Shown here: positions 26,680 to 34,466 of the stretch, one piece after another
Numbering within the stretch: the first letter of the stretch is position 1
Layout of the letters: each line of letters begins with the position of its first letter
Source: Oceanidesulfovibrio marinus
Lineage (GTDB): Bacteria > Desulfobacterota > Desulfovibrionia > Desulfovibrionales > Desulfovibrionaceae
Length of the DNA stretch: 64,000 nucleotides
Direction: 5' to 3'
Assembly: GCF_013085545.1 (NCBI RefSeq)
Contig: NZ_CP039543.1
Coordinates: 3,441,322 to 3,505,321 of the forward strand
The notes under the pieces: model-generated
The model's input: the letters and a program-made list of their open reading frames with translations, nothing else
What the model was told of the DNA's origin: nothing
Databases searched by the model: none
Translations under genes and position numbers: made by a program

Positions 26680-27192
26680 ATGTCTATTTTTAGCGAGGAA
26701 GCGTTTGCGCACCGGCTCCGCGCGATCAAAGAGGATCAAGGCCTGTCCCTGAAGGATATGGCGGCCAAAGCCGGCCTCAGAAAGCCCCAGACCCTGCGCA
26801 ACTACCTGGAAGGCCGCGCGCTGCCCAACGTGGAAACCGTGGCCACCATGGTGCTAAACATCGGCGTTTGTTCGTATTGGCTGCTGACAGGCGAGGGCGA
26901 AATGTGGGCGCAGGAGGACGCTGCCCACGGAGCTGGAACGACGCCAGGCGCCGGAGCTCAGGCAGAAGGCCAGCAGCCCCAGACGGACCTGGGGCGGGAG
27001 CTGGACGACGTGCGCAAGGAGTTTGAACGGGTGGCCGCGCCGCCCGAGGTGGTGCAACAGGCCATGCTGGAGACCATCAAGTCGAGATCCGCACCCCAAG
27101 AAGAGAATCCGGCTGGCGACCTGGCTGACAGGTCGTCAGGCACAGGGAAGGATGTCCGGGGGCCGCGCCGGGCCAAGGGCTTGGGTTCCTGA
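26680..27192 (+). CDS. Phage CI-like repressor (Xre-type HTH, no autoprotease domain)
   Basis: A 170-residue protein with an N-terminal XRE HTH (~8-65: RLRAIKEDQGLSLKDMAAKAG, then TLRNYLEGRALPNVET), followed by YWLLTGEGEMW, typical of CI/C2-type phage repressors. The rest is a disordered Ala/Gly/Glu-rich region with a short helix (~107-135). There is no S24 LexA-like peptidase, so induction is unlikely to go through RecA-driven self-cleavage. An antirepressor (30825-31619) may serve instead. The gene is divergent from the Cro-like gene. Confidence 0.75.
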   Translation: MSIFSEEAFAHRLRAIKEDQGLSLKDMAAKAGLRKPQTLRNYLEGRALPNVETVATMVLNIGVCSYWLLTGEGEMWAQEDAAHGAGTTPGAGAQAEGQQPQTDLGRELDDVRKEFERVAAPPEVVQQAMLETIKSRSAPQEENPAGDLADRSSGTGKDVRGPRRAKGLGS

Positions 27193-27334
27193 TACTCGGC
27201 AGAACAGCAGAGGGATACTACTGGGGGCTTTTCTGGGCACGGACATAGTGCGCGGGAAGCCTCACCCTGTTGTGTGTGGGACTAAACGGAAAAATTTTCG
27301 TAATCTTAACTAAGCCGGGGCAATGCAAGCATCT

Positions 27335-27362
27335 TTGACAGTAAAGCCTTGGCGAGTATACA
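27335..27362 (+). promoter_or_regulatory. Sigma-70-type promoter for the ParB-like gene
   Basis: A perfect TTGACA (27335-27340), 16-nt spacer and TATACA (27357-27362), 51 nt upstream of the ATG at 27414. It would let this cargo operon be expressed independently of the phage repressor. Confidence 0.6.
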
Positions 27363-27413
27363 TGATGAACTGTTTTCAACCAAAATTTATGACAAACTCA
27401 GGCGGGACCAAAT

Positions 27414-28541
27414 ATGTGCGCCCAATGCGTTGACCCAATTCCTCCTCACCAAGCTTGCCTCATAGATCCTGACAAACTCATATTTGATTTGGATAACCCC
27501 AGACTGTCACTTCAATATGAGGTAAGTCCTGGGGCTTCTGAAAAAGATTTTATCTTAGCTTTGAAGAAATCTGCTGACCCAAGCGAGCTAGTTCTTTCAA
27601 TTGCTGCGAATGGTTATTTAGCCATTGAGCCAATGGTAGTTATGGGTAAAGGCCCAAACTACAAGGTTTTAGAGGGCAATCGTCGATTGGCCGCAATCAA
27701 ACTTCTCCGTAATCCAGCTCTTGCTGAAGAGTGTCGTATTCAACTTCCAGAAATTCCTGCGCATAAGGACCTCGGATTAGACGAGGTTCTTGTTTTTCGC
27801 GTAACCACGGAAGATGAAGCCAGAGCCTTTATTGGCTTCAAGCATATCAATGGTCCACACAAATGGGATGCAGTAGCCAAAGCCAAGTATGCTGCGGATT
27901 GGTTTGATCAGGGCAATATCAGTGTGGAAGAAATATCCAATCGTATTGGTGACTCTTTCGATACAGTAAGAAAATTGCTTTATGGCTGGAAGGTTCTCCA
28001 GCAGGCTAAGATTTTGGGTGTCTTTGAAATGGAGGACCGTCACCCTACTAGAAAATTTCATTTCTCTCACCTTTATGTGGCACTTACTCGAAGCCAAGTC
28101 CGAGAATACCTTGGCTTGTCCCCGAGTTTTACCCAAGCAGAAATCAAAGATAACCCAATCCCTGATGACAAAAAAACAGAGCTTGGGAATCTTTGTAATT
28201 GGCTTTATGGAAGCAAAAAAGACAACCTCAAACCACTTGTAGTATCCCAAAACCCAGATGTTAAAAATTTAGCCAATGTACTTGCTGACAAAAAAGCCCT
28301 ATCTCTACTGGAGACAGAAAGAGATTTATCTCTTGCCATCAGCGTTTTAACCCCTGATGATGTTCTTTTTATGAAGGCGTTGTATAAAGCTGAATCAGAG
28401 GCGAAAAAAGCCAGTGCCCATGTTCATACATACGATGGAACTCAATCATTATACGACACTGCACTAAATCTAAGAAATATAGCAACCTCAATTTGTACGA
28501 ACATGAAATTTAAACATGACGATCCTGTTCAGGAAGATTGA
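27414..28541 (+). CDS. ParB/Srx-fold protein of a possible restriction/defence module
   Basis: A 375-residue protein. Residues ~18-110 form a ParB/sulfiredoxin-like domain: LIFDLDNPRL, then IAANGYLAIEPMVVMGKGPN and VLEGNRRLAAIKLLRNP, the GNRR box of the family. A helix-turn-helix-like segment follows (ISVEEISNRIGDSFDTVRKLLYGW), then a helical C-terminal half. ParB-like domains can use CTP or act as nucleases, and they occur in defence islands. The GC content is well below the flanking phage genes and the codon use differs, which suggests recent acquisition. The next gene begins 3 nt after its stop, so the two are an operon. Confidence 0.78.
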   Translation: MCAQCVDPIPPHQACLIDPDKLIFDLDNPRLSLQYEVSPGASEKDFILALKKSADPSELVLSIAANGYLAIEPMVVMGKGPNYKVLEGNRRLAAIKLLRNPALAEECRIQLPEIPAHKDLGLDEVLVFRVTTEDEARAFIGFKHINGPHKWDAVAKAKYAADWFDQGNISVEEISNRIGDSFDTVRKLLYGWKVLQQAKILGVFEMEDRHPTRKFHFSHLYVALTRSQVREYLGLSPSFTQAEIKDNPIPDDKKTELGNLCNWLYGSKKDNLKPLVVSQNPDVKNLANVLADKKALSLLETERDLSLAISVLTPDDVLFMKALYKAESEAKKASAHVHTYDGTQSLYDTALNLRNIATSICTNMKFKHDDPVQED

Positions 28542-28544
28542 TTT

Positions 28545-29612
28545 ATGTTTCAGCCTCTTTTTGTTGAGACTCCAGCAGCCCGACTCGTTGATTGGATGGA
28601 ATTTAGAGCAATTTTGCATCACTACAACGAGTGTGCCCTTGATGAGCTTTGGGAATCAATGGGAATTGCTGAAGACACATATCAGGATGCCTTAGAAAAC
28701 CTTGACCCTGATGATGTCACGGCCATATGCAATGAAGATACGGAACGAGAACAAGTATTAGGCAGAATTGAAAGAGAAATTGATCGCCGAGTAGAAGCAT
28801 TACGTATAGATAGCACTCATTCAGCTTATCCATTTAAGCTTGAAGATAGTGCACTCCAATTCGAATTGAATAGTACAATCCCAGGACAACTATCTTATTT
28901 GCTTTGCTTACGACTAAGCCTTGCAATGTCTAATGTCCTCGATACAGATCAGGTTCCTGCAATTAAAAATAGTCTTGAACGAAATCTCTTTCAACATTGT
29001 GCCAACCTTGCAGCCGCTGGCTATCTAGGGGGAAAAACCTATGCCTTTGGTTGGCCCCGGCCTGACAAAACTGGATTACTTGATGCCCTTCGAGCTTTAG
29101 AAAAAGAAATGGGAAGTGAGGGAGTGGTTCGCCATATGGCACCGAAGGGTGCCCCTACACGCCCCAAAGATGACCAAGTAGATGTAGTTGCCTGGATTCC
29201 TCACCATGATGGCCCAGGTTGTGCGCTTACTTTATGGGGGCAAGTGGCTAGTGGTCTAGACTGGGAAGAGAAGCCATTAAGCACAGATAGAATAGAACGC
29301 TTCCGCGGTCGCTGGTATAAAGAAGCACCTTGCCTAAAACCTATCCGAGCTATGTTTGTCCCGTTTAGCTTGTTTGATGACGTATATGACCAAGATCCCA
29401 GCCACTATCTTGCGGCACTATTCGACCATACCAGAGAATATGGTATCATTTTCCATCGCTATCGCATTCCGCTTTGCGTTCAAAAGGCCTTCGATCGAGG
29501 CGACGAGGTCTCCGTAATGCGGTCTTTGCCCAAGCATGAGGTCGCTAGTCAATTACAAAACTGGTGGGAAGATTTCTTTGCTTCTTTGAACCACACATCA
29601 ACTGTAACATAA
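28545..29612 (+). CDS. Unknown protein, possible PD-(D/E)XK nuclease
   Basis: A 355-residue protein with no family I can name with confidence. The N-terminal half is helical and acidic. Around residues 205-250 the segment QVDVVAWIPHHDG, then ALTLWGQVASGLDWEEK is consistent with a PD-(D/E)XK nuclease core: an Asp on one strand, a Gln on the next, and a nearby Lys. This is an inference from pattern only. The gene is 3 nt downstream of the ParB-like gene, and its last 15 bp overlap the convergent adenine methyltransferase gene. The combination suggests a nuclease with a partner and a protective methylase. AT-rich, as its neighbours are. Confidence 0.5.
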   Translation: MFQPLFVETPAARLVDWMEFRAILHHYNECALDELWESMGIAEDTYQDALENLDPDDVTAICNEDTEREQVLGRIEREIDRRVEALRIDSTHSAYPFKLEDSALQFELNSTIPGQLSYLLCLRLSLAMSNVLDTDQVPAIKNSLERNLFQHCANLAAAGYLGGKTYAFGWPRPDKTGLLDALRALEKEMGSEGVVRHMAPKGAPTRPKDDQVDVVAWIPHHDGPGCALTLWGQVASGLDWEEKPLSTDRIERFRGRWYKEAPCLKPIRAMFVPFSLFDDVYDQDPSHYLAALFDHTREYGIIFHRYRIPLCVQKAFDRGDEVSVMRSLPKHEVASQLQNWWEDFFASLNHTSTVT

Positions 29613-30458
29613 TGGCCTAGCTTCTTCTGTTGGCACAGTCACCCATGGGGGCAAGATCAACAATTCTGTCGCCTTACGTTTAGTTTGAGCACTATAGCGG
29701 ATCGGAATTTGCGTTATGTGCGCCCAACTGTAAAGTTCGTGGATAATTGGGTGGTCATCGTAAGTTAACACCCAGGGTATACGCGAATGCGCACGCAGCC
29801 ATGTGGCCAAGGACTCATGTTGCTCATGACCGAATGCGTTCATATACAAATGCCTGCCTTGGCCCACATATGGGGGATCTAAGAATAAAAAAGGGGGGCG
29901 GGGAAGCGCCGCAAGAGCTTCGATAAAGTCAAGTGCATCCAAACAGCTTATACTAATACGGCTCTTCCATTTTGCCAGACGCAATATGCGCTTTTCTAAA
30001 TTTGCCTTGTTGTAACGTGCAGTGATTGGATACGCACCACTTTGATCAAGTCCGCCGATAGGTCGGCCACGCAATATTCCAGAACGATTTGTCCTGTTAA
30101 GAAAGAACGTAGCAAAACCTCTGGCTGCTAATTCATGATGCTCTGGCTTTTCCCATATAGCCCGTTGCTTGCTCCATTCCTCCACTGTAACAGGTGTATC
30201 CCGCAATAACTTAAGAAACTCTTCTGTCTCTCCAAGTATTGCCAACCACAAATCACAAATAGCTTGATCTACATCATTGAGCGCTAAGTGCTCTGCCTCA
30301 GCTGCATACAATAGCTTGACTGCTGCTCCTGCGCCTCCAGCGAATGGTTCTGCAAAGACTCGACCAGAATAATTGTTAGCGCGCAACAGAGCCGCAAGGT
30401 ATGGAGCGATAGCGCTTTTACCCCCTGGGTAGCGTAACGGACTAAAGATAGTTGCCAT
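29598..30458 (-). CDS. D12-class DNA adenine-N6 methyltransferase
   Basis: A 286-residue enzyme with the full D12 (Dam-like) architecture: FSPLRYPGGKSAIAPYL near the N-terminus (SAM-binding PGGKS), VFAEPFAGGAGAAVKLL, and the catalytic motif FLFLDPPYVGQG at ~195 (DPPY). It transfers a methyl group to adenine N6 in a specific DNA sequence, which is not deducible here. It is convergent with, and overlaps by 15 bp, the putative nuclease gene, and could protect self DNA from it. An orphan Dam role in phage DNA modification is also possible. Confidence 0.9.
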   Translation of the reverse strand: MATIFSPLRYPGGKSAIAPYLAALLRANNYSGRVFAEPFAGGAGAAVKLLYAAEAEHLALNDVDQAICDLWLAILGETEEFLKLLRDTPVTVEEWSKQRAIWEKPEHHELAARGFATFFLNRTNRSGILRGRPIGGLDQSGAYPITARYNKANLEKRILRLAKWKSRISISCLDALDFIEALAALPRPPFLFLDPPYVGQGRHLYMNAFGHEQHESLATWLRAHSRIPWVLTYDDHPIIHELYSWAHITQIPIRYSAQTKRKATELLILPPWVTVPTEEARPLCYS

Positions 30459-30824
30459 ATTTATTATTTACCACAGATAAATTGCCATGGCCATGAAAAA
30501 ATCACAGCTCCTAAATGACCATAACATACTTAATCCGCCAAGTTGATCATCAGCAGAGGTCTACCGCCTTGCCCTGACTAGCGGACCAGTCCGCGAGTTC
30601 TGACGTTCCGTATCTCCCGTCTTTGCCCTAACTGTTTTTACAATGTCAACGCACCTTATATGTGCGCAGTGCGTTGCGCGGAAGGTTGTCGCCAACGTCC
30701 ACACTATGGATGCATTCTCTACCGCGGGATAATCGCGTAAAGCGCTATCCCACCTATCACGCAGCTCAGGAACCAGAGGGGGCGCTTCGGTCTCGCACCC
30801 ACGCCGAAACGCCCCCTCCTATCC
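30459..30824. other. Intergenic region with hairpin and copy A of a direct repeat
   Basis: 366 bp without a credible gene. It holds repeat copy A (30595-30652) and, at 30776-30817, a strong hairpin with arms AGGGGGCG and CGCCCCCT plus an inner TTCGG/CCGAA stem, 8 nt past the stop of the antirepressor gene. The hairpin lacks a T-tract, so its terminator role is only possible. Confidence 0.5.
30595..30652. repeat. Direct repeat copy A flanking the antirepressor cassette
   Basis: 58 bp starting GAGTTCTGACG and ending AATGTCAACGC. It matches copy B (32094-32150) at roughly three quarters of positions with one gap, with conserved blocks at both ends and a central CTGTTTT. Confidence 0.6.
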
Positions 30825-31619
30825 CTACGCACGTGCAACCAGGTTGTAGAACACCTTATTCTTCGGCGTGGCCCGTTCGACACCGGGCATGTGCTTGAGC
30901 GCCCGGCCGAAGGCGTTGTGGGTTGGGACGTCGTGTTTCGGGACGCCACGGTCCTGGCACCAGGCGCAGAACATCGCGTAGAGGTCCTTGGCCTGGGTCT
31001 TGGCTTCGCGCGGCGTGGGCCGGTCCGGATCGATCTCCACCACGGTCAGCTCTTCCGCCGCGAACTCCTCCACCAGGTCGAAGCTGCCCGGCAGCGGGTA
31101 CCCGCTCCCCAGCTCGGGGCGGCCGGGCCGGGCCGCGAACAGGCCGCAGAACTCCTCGAACAGCCGCTTCACGTCCTCTTCCGCGCCGCCGGAGAGCTTG
31201 GCCGTCTGCACGGCCGCGCGCATGGCCTGGCTGCGCAGAATCGGCTTGAGCCGCAGCGAGGGGCGCTGGTCATCCGGAATCCGCAGGCCCGGCGCGTCAT
31301 ACCGCCCGGTGGTCCGGATCGCCGGCAGCACCTCCGACGTCACCCACTTGCGGAAGCGCTTCGCCTCGGGCTTGCGACTGGCGAAGATCAGCGCGTACAG
31401 GCCGGACTCGGAGATACAGAGCATGTCCTGTCTGCCGCCAGGGGTGTACACAACACGTACCCCCTTCTCGTCATCATCAAGGGGTCCGGTAGTATCGGAC
31501 CCCTTCCAGATAACCTCTAAGCAATTGCACACGTCCTTGGCCACAAACCAGGGCGCAGCCCCGTGCATAACGACGCGCACGGCGTTGCCGTCAAAGTCGA
31601 AGGGCATGATGTCAGACAT
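30825..31619 (-). CDS. BRO-N domain phage antirepressor
   Basis: A 264-residue protein. The N-terminal BRO-N domain (~5-105) is recognisable by the WFVAKDVCNCLE segment, LCISESGLYALIFASRKPEAKRFRKWV and TSEVLPAIRTTGRYD. The C-terminal ~85 residues (FAAEELTVVEIDPDRPT to NLVARA) look like the small winged domain seen at the ends of phage primase-like and antirepressor proteins. Antirepressors bind the CI repressor or its operators to trigger lytic growth. The CI-like gene here lacks a self-cleavage domain, so this route may be important. It overlaps the small gene upstream by 8 bp and lies in a cassette bounded by two imperfect direct repeats. Confidence 0.82.
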   Translation of the reverse strand: MSDIMPFDFDGNAVRVVMHGAAPWFVAKDVCNCLEVIWKGSDTTGPLDDDEKGVRVVYTPGGRQDMLCISESGLYALIFASRKPEAKRFRKWVTSEVLPAIRTTGRYDAPGLRIPDDQRPSLRLKPILRSQAMRAAVQTAKLSGGAEEDVKRLFEEFCGLFAARPGRPELGSGYPLPGSFDLVEEFAAEELTVVEIDPDRPTPREAKTQAKDLYAMFCAWCQDRGVPKHDVPTHNAFGRALKHMPGVERATPKNKVFYNLVARA

Positions 31620-31872
31620 GGCCGCCCCCCTGCTGGGGGTCGCAGCCGGCCGCGGACGCTTCAGCGGCCACAGCCTCGCTCAGACGGTGCAGATCCCGGT
31701 CGAGCTCGCCCATGAATGCGGCGAGGCCGTCCAGAACTGCGTCGCTGTGCTCTTCGAAGTACGCGGACATGGCCCAATGCAGGGCCGTGAAACGGACGCT
31801 GACCGATGCCAGTTGTTCCTGCCGCTGGCGCAATCGCTGCGCCGACCAGCCGGAAGGGGATGGCGTGATCAT
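31612..31872 (-). CDS. Small phage protein of unknown function
   Basis: An 86-residue, mostly helical protein with many Gln, Ala and Arg residues. It is supported by a clear SD (GAGGAG, seven nt before ATG 31872) and by an 8-bp overlap with the antirepressor gene, implying translational coupling. No family recognised. It is the first gene of the two-gene antirepressor cassette, so a role in controlling the antirepressor is conceivable, but nothing in the sequence shows it. Confidence 0.6.
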   Translation of the reverse strand: MITPSPSGWSAQRLRQRQEQLASVSVRFTALHWAMSAYFEEHSDAVLDGLAAFMGELDRDLHRLSEAVAAEASAAGCDPQQGGGHV

Positions 31873-31913
31873 GAAGGGACTCCTCTGGTTTTCTGAAGTT
31901 GGCTTCCCTGATG

Positions 31914-31995
31914 AAAAAAGCCGGGAGTTCAGACCCTCCAGAGGCAGGGCTGGCTATTTTAGGCTTGACGCCCTGGACATTTCACCACTCCCGGC
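31914..31995 (-). terminator. Probable terminator downstream of the purine permease gene
   Basis: On the minus strand GCCGGGAGT (31987-31995) can pair with ACTCCCGGC (31920-31928), or a nearer CTGGAG arm can pair with CTCCCGG. Both forms end directly at a run of six T (31914-31919). Confidence 0.45.
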
Positions 31996-32093
31996 GATGT
32001 AGTCGGTAGTATGGCGCCCACGGAAAGGCAAATACGGCTGCGCTGGACGCAAAAAAACCGCTGCTGACGGGAGACGGTATCCGCCTCTGGAAG

Positions 32094-32150
32094 GAGTTCT
32101 GACGCTCCGTGTTCCAAGCATTGCCACATCTGTTTTCGAAATGTCAACGC
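32094..32150. repeat. Direct repeat copy B flanking the antirepressor cassette
   Basis: 57 bp matching copy A at 30595-30652: GAGTTCTGACG, TCCGT, TTGCC, CTGTTTT and AATGTCAACGC blocks are shared in the same order and spacing, with one 1-nt gap. Confidence 0.6.
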
Positions 32151-32177
32151 GTGGGGGGGTCTGCAGAGTCAATAGCC

Positions 32178-33689
32178 TCATTTAGTTGAAGAAATAAAAA
32201 GTCCCACAAAAGCAATTATAGACATAAAAAATAACAAAATTTCAATTTTTAAGAAATTTATCAATTTCAATGTTTTTAATTTTTTATAGTTAATCTTTAC
32301 CAGCGAGTAATACAACATGCTTGACATTATTGCAAAATCAAAACCAAATGTAGGTACTAATAAAACAGCAAGAGCTGCAGGCGCTAAAGTGTGAAGTTCT
32401 TGCCTGTCTTCATCTGTTACCTCATCCGAAAAGAAAGATTTTGCTGTTAAATGAAGTCCTAAACAAAACAAATTAGGAGCAATTGCAAACTTAACAATAT
32501 CACGCAAGTAAACAGTATCTGTTCTAACAAATAAAAAAAATACAGCACAAATAACAAAGAAAAAAAAGCAATAACGGGCCGTACGTGGGTTTGTGACATA
32601 TTTCTCTACAAGTTCTGGCTCCTTTGACAAATCACCTGTTTGTGTCATTATATTGTTCTCGGCATAATAAACAGACGGAGAAATTAGAAATGCTGCATTT
32701 ACCATAGAAGTAACAGAAGTAGTTACGAATGCTGTATCAATACGTTTATACTTCTCTTTATCTGATAACTTTTTGGAGCACATGAACATCTCATATGGAC
32801 TTCCGGGTATATCAACGATAACGACCACCACCAAAACCATACTCAAGTATATTAAGCTACCGAGATCGGCTTCAGTACCATTTGGATAACTAACGCCGGA
32901 AAAAAAAGTACTGTGCGAAAACAACATATTTCTTATACAATCTATGTTTATCCAAAAGTTATTAAATGATAAATCGACTGATACTTTCGAATAAGAATTA
33001 GACACAGCTAAATAAAAAATCAACGCTGGCGATACGATATTAACAGATCTCAAGGCTAATAGAACGATACTCTGTCCTCTCCACCTGCAACTACTTTTTG
33101 ACCATACCGCAACAGCTCTTTCTGATCCAATGATCACGACTACAGCTATCATAAAACACAACAGTGAATACAGGTGGACACTATAGTCCCCGTCCCACTT
33201 AATACTAAAAATACGCGTGCCTAATGAAACTTTTGATCCTATAACAGCACCCAACGCAACACTCGCAAGAAGCGTCCCCACACTCGCACGAATACCAATC
33301 CTTAGAGGGCCCTTGAACGAATCAAGCAAATTCTGTCGTATAGATTTACCATTTTTACAAATTACTATTGAAAGAAACAGCGTCACTACAGACGTAGCCA
33401 AGGCCGCTATAGGGAGGTTATTACCAAGCTTCCCTCCAGCATACCCATATGAAAAAAATGTAGCTAGACCTATTCCTGGGGCAACGACCAAGCCAGACTT
33501 CGTCAAGATAGAACTAAGGAAGGTTCCAAACGCCATTAAAGCGAACGATACACATACAATGACACCAAAATTGATACCCAGAGGCCCTGAGACCAGTGCA
33601 GCTATTGTAAATGGAGCATAAAATACAACAATTGTCAGGCTGAGGGCCATTAAACTAAAGTCAACTCCAGAATCATTATTTTCTTTCAT
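32178..33689 (-). CDS. NCS2/AzgA-like nucleobase (purine) permease
   Basis: A 503-residue polytopic protein with about 12-14 hydrophobic segments. The VAPGIGLATFFSYGYAG segment near residue 70 matches the APGMGLNAYF signature of AzgA/PbuG adenine-guanine-hypoxanthine permeases, and the overall length and later TEADLGSLIYL-like region also fit. It should import purine bases by proton symport. It is extremely AT-rich for this genome (many Lys, Ile, Asn codons ending in A/T), 8 bp downstream of a guanine deaminase gene, so the pair forms a purine uptake and use operon within a prophage. The sequence is rather divergent from typical AzgA. Confidence 0.68.
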   Translation of the reverse strand: MKENNDSGVDFSLMALSLTIVVFYAPFTIAALVSGPLGINFGVIVCVSFALMAFGTFLSSILTKSGLVVAPGIGLATFFSYGYAGGKLGNNLPIAALATSVVTLFLSIVICKNGKSIRQNLLDSFKGPLRIGIRASVGTLLASVALGAVIGSKVSLGTRIFSIKWDGDYSVHLYSLLCFMIAVVVIIGSERAVAVWSKSSCRWRGQSIVLLALRSVNIVSPALIFYLAVSNSYSKVSVDLSFNNFWINIDCIRNMLFSHSTFFSGVSYPNGTEADLGSLIYLSMVLVVVVIVDIPGSPYEMFMCSKKLSDKEKYKRIDTAFVTTSVTSMVNAAFLISPSVYYAENNIMTQTGDLSKEPELVEKYVTNPRTARYCFFFFVICAVFFLFVRTDTVYLRDIVKFAIAPNLFCLGLHLTAKSFFSDEVTDEDRQELHTLAPAALAVLLVPTFGFDFAIMSSMLYYSLVKINYKKLKTLKLINFLKIEILLFFMSIIAFVGLFISSTK

Positions 33690-33697
33690 TTTACAAC

Positions 33698-34168
33698 CTA
33701 ATACATATGTTTCTTTTCAATTTCAGCCCACTCTTGGAATACCTTAATCGATTCAGAATGCATTAGCTGTAGGAGTGGCAATCTACGTTTAACATTTTCC
33801 ACAGCAATTTCATTATAAATATCTGCATCGTCAAATCCGATACCAGCAGCATCATGCCGTGTGTTTCCATAATATATTTTATCAATCCTTGCCCACCAAA
33901 TGGCAGAAAGACACATTGGACAAGGTTCACAGCTTGTAAAAATAATACTTCCTGAAAGATTAAACGTTGCAAGACGTTCACAGGCCATGCGTATTGCAAC
34001 TATCTCAGCATGTGCTGTTGGATCATTTTTGCTCACGACACAATTCATGCCCTCCCCAACTATCTCATCATTTTTCACGATTACAGCTCCGAAGGGCCCC
34101 CCCCCACAAGCGAGGCTTTTTTTTGATAGGTCTATAGCCCGCTGCATATAATTTATTTCATTTGCCAC
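33698..34168 (-). CDS. guaD: Guanine deaminase (GuaD-like, cytidine deaminase fold)
   Basis: A 156-residue zinc enzyme, the same length as Bacillus GuaD. It has GGPFGAVIVKNDEIVGEGMN, the zinc-ligand His and catalytic Glu in PTAHAEIVAIR, the two Cys ligands in TSCEPCPMCLSAIWWARI, and the GuaD-type tail AGIGFDDADIYNEI. It would convert guanine to xanthine in the cytoplasm. The GTG start at 34168 has AAAGGAG six nt upstream. It is the first gene of a two-gene operon with a purine permease; both are AT-rich, suggesting transfer from a low-GC donor. A tRNA or cytosine deaminase role is less likely given the C-terminal motif. Confidence 0.82.
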   Translation of the reverse strand: MANEINYMQRAIDLSKKSLACGGGPFGAVIVKNDEIVGEGMNCVVSKNDPTAHAEIVAIRMACERLATFNLSGSIIFTSCEPCPMCLSAIWWARIDKIYYGNTRHDAAGIGFDDADIYNEIAVENVKRRLPLLQLMHSESIKVFQEWAEIEKKHMY

Positions 34169-34466
34169 AATCCACTCCTTTCCGTTAGGATTATCTACAT
34201 ATAGCTTTTCGTCAAGTTGTCCTTTTTACTTATTCATTTGAATGCGCCATGAGGACTCTATTCATACCACAAGCTATATCCTTTGTGGCCGACTCCCCCT
34301 CCTTCAACGTGGCCGTATGAATATTTTCCACCGTGAATCTACTTTTGGCGAAACTTTGGCAGGTTCCCTGCCCGCCGGAAGCCCAGGCAATGCGAACCAA
34401 CGCCCTTACTCATGGCTCGCATTGCCACCGTGAAGAAGCGCCCCAAGTGGGGCTTGCGCCACTCCG
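34169..34466. other. Intergenic region with two hairpins
   Basis: 298 bp between guaD and the second adenine methyltransferase gene. It has an inverted repeat GGCAATGCGA (34386-34395) / TCGCATTGCC (34417-34426) and a hairpin at 34434-34455 (GCCCCA/TGGGGC) about 12 nt past the methylase stop, which may end that transcript. No purine riboswitch is seen before guaD and no gene is visible. Confidence 0.45.

Larger units (their letters stand above)
31873..32177. other. Intergenic region with terminator and repeat copy B
   Basis: 305 bp between the AT-rich permease gene and the antirepressor cassette. It contains the terminator at 31914-31995, repeat copy B, and the promoter region of the antirepressor cassette. 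No gene seen. Confidence 0.5.

Noticed and set aside
34169-34330. Purine riboswitch upstream of guaD
   Set aside because: The conserved loop sequences of the guanine/adenine aptamer (TATGGC and TTTCTACC type) are absent.
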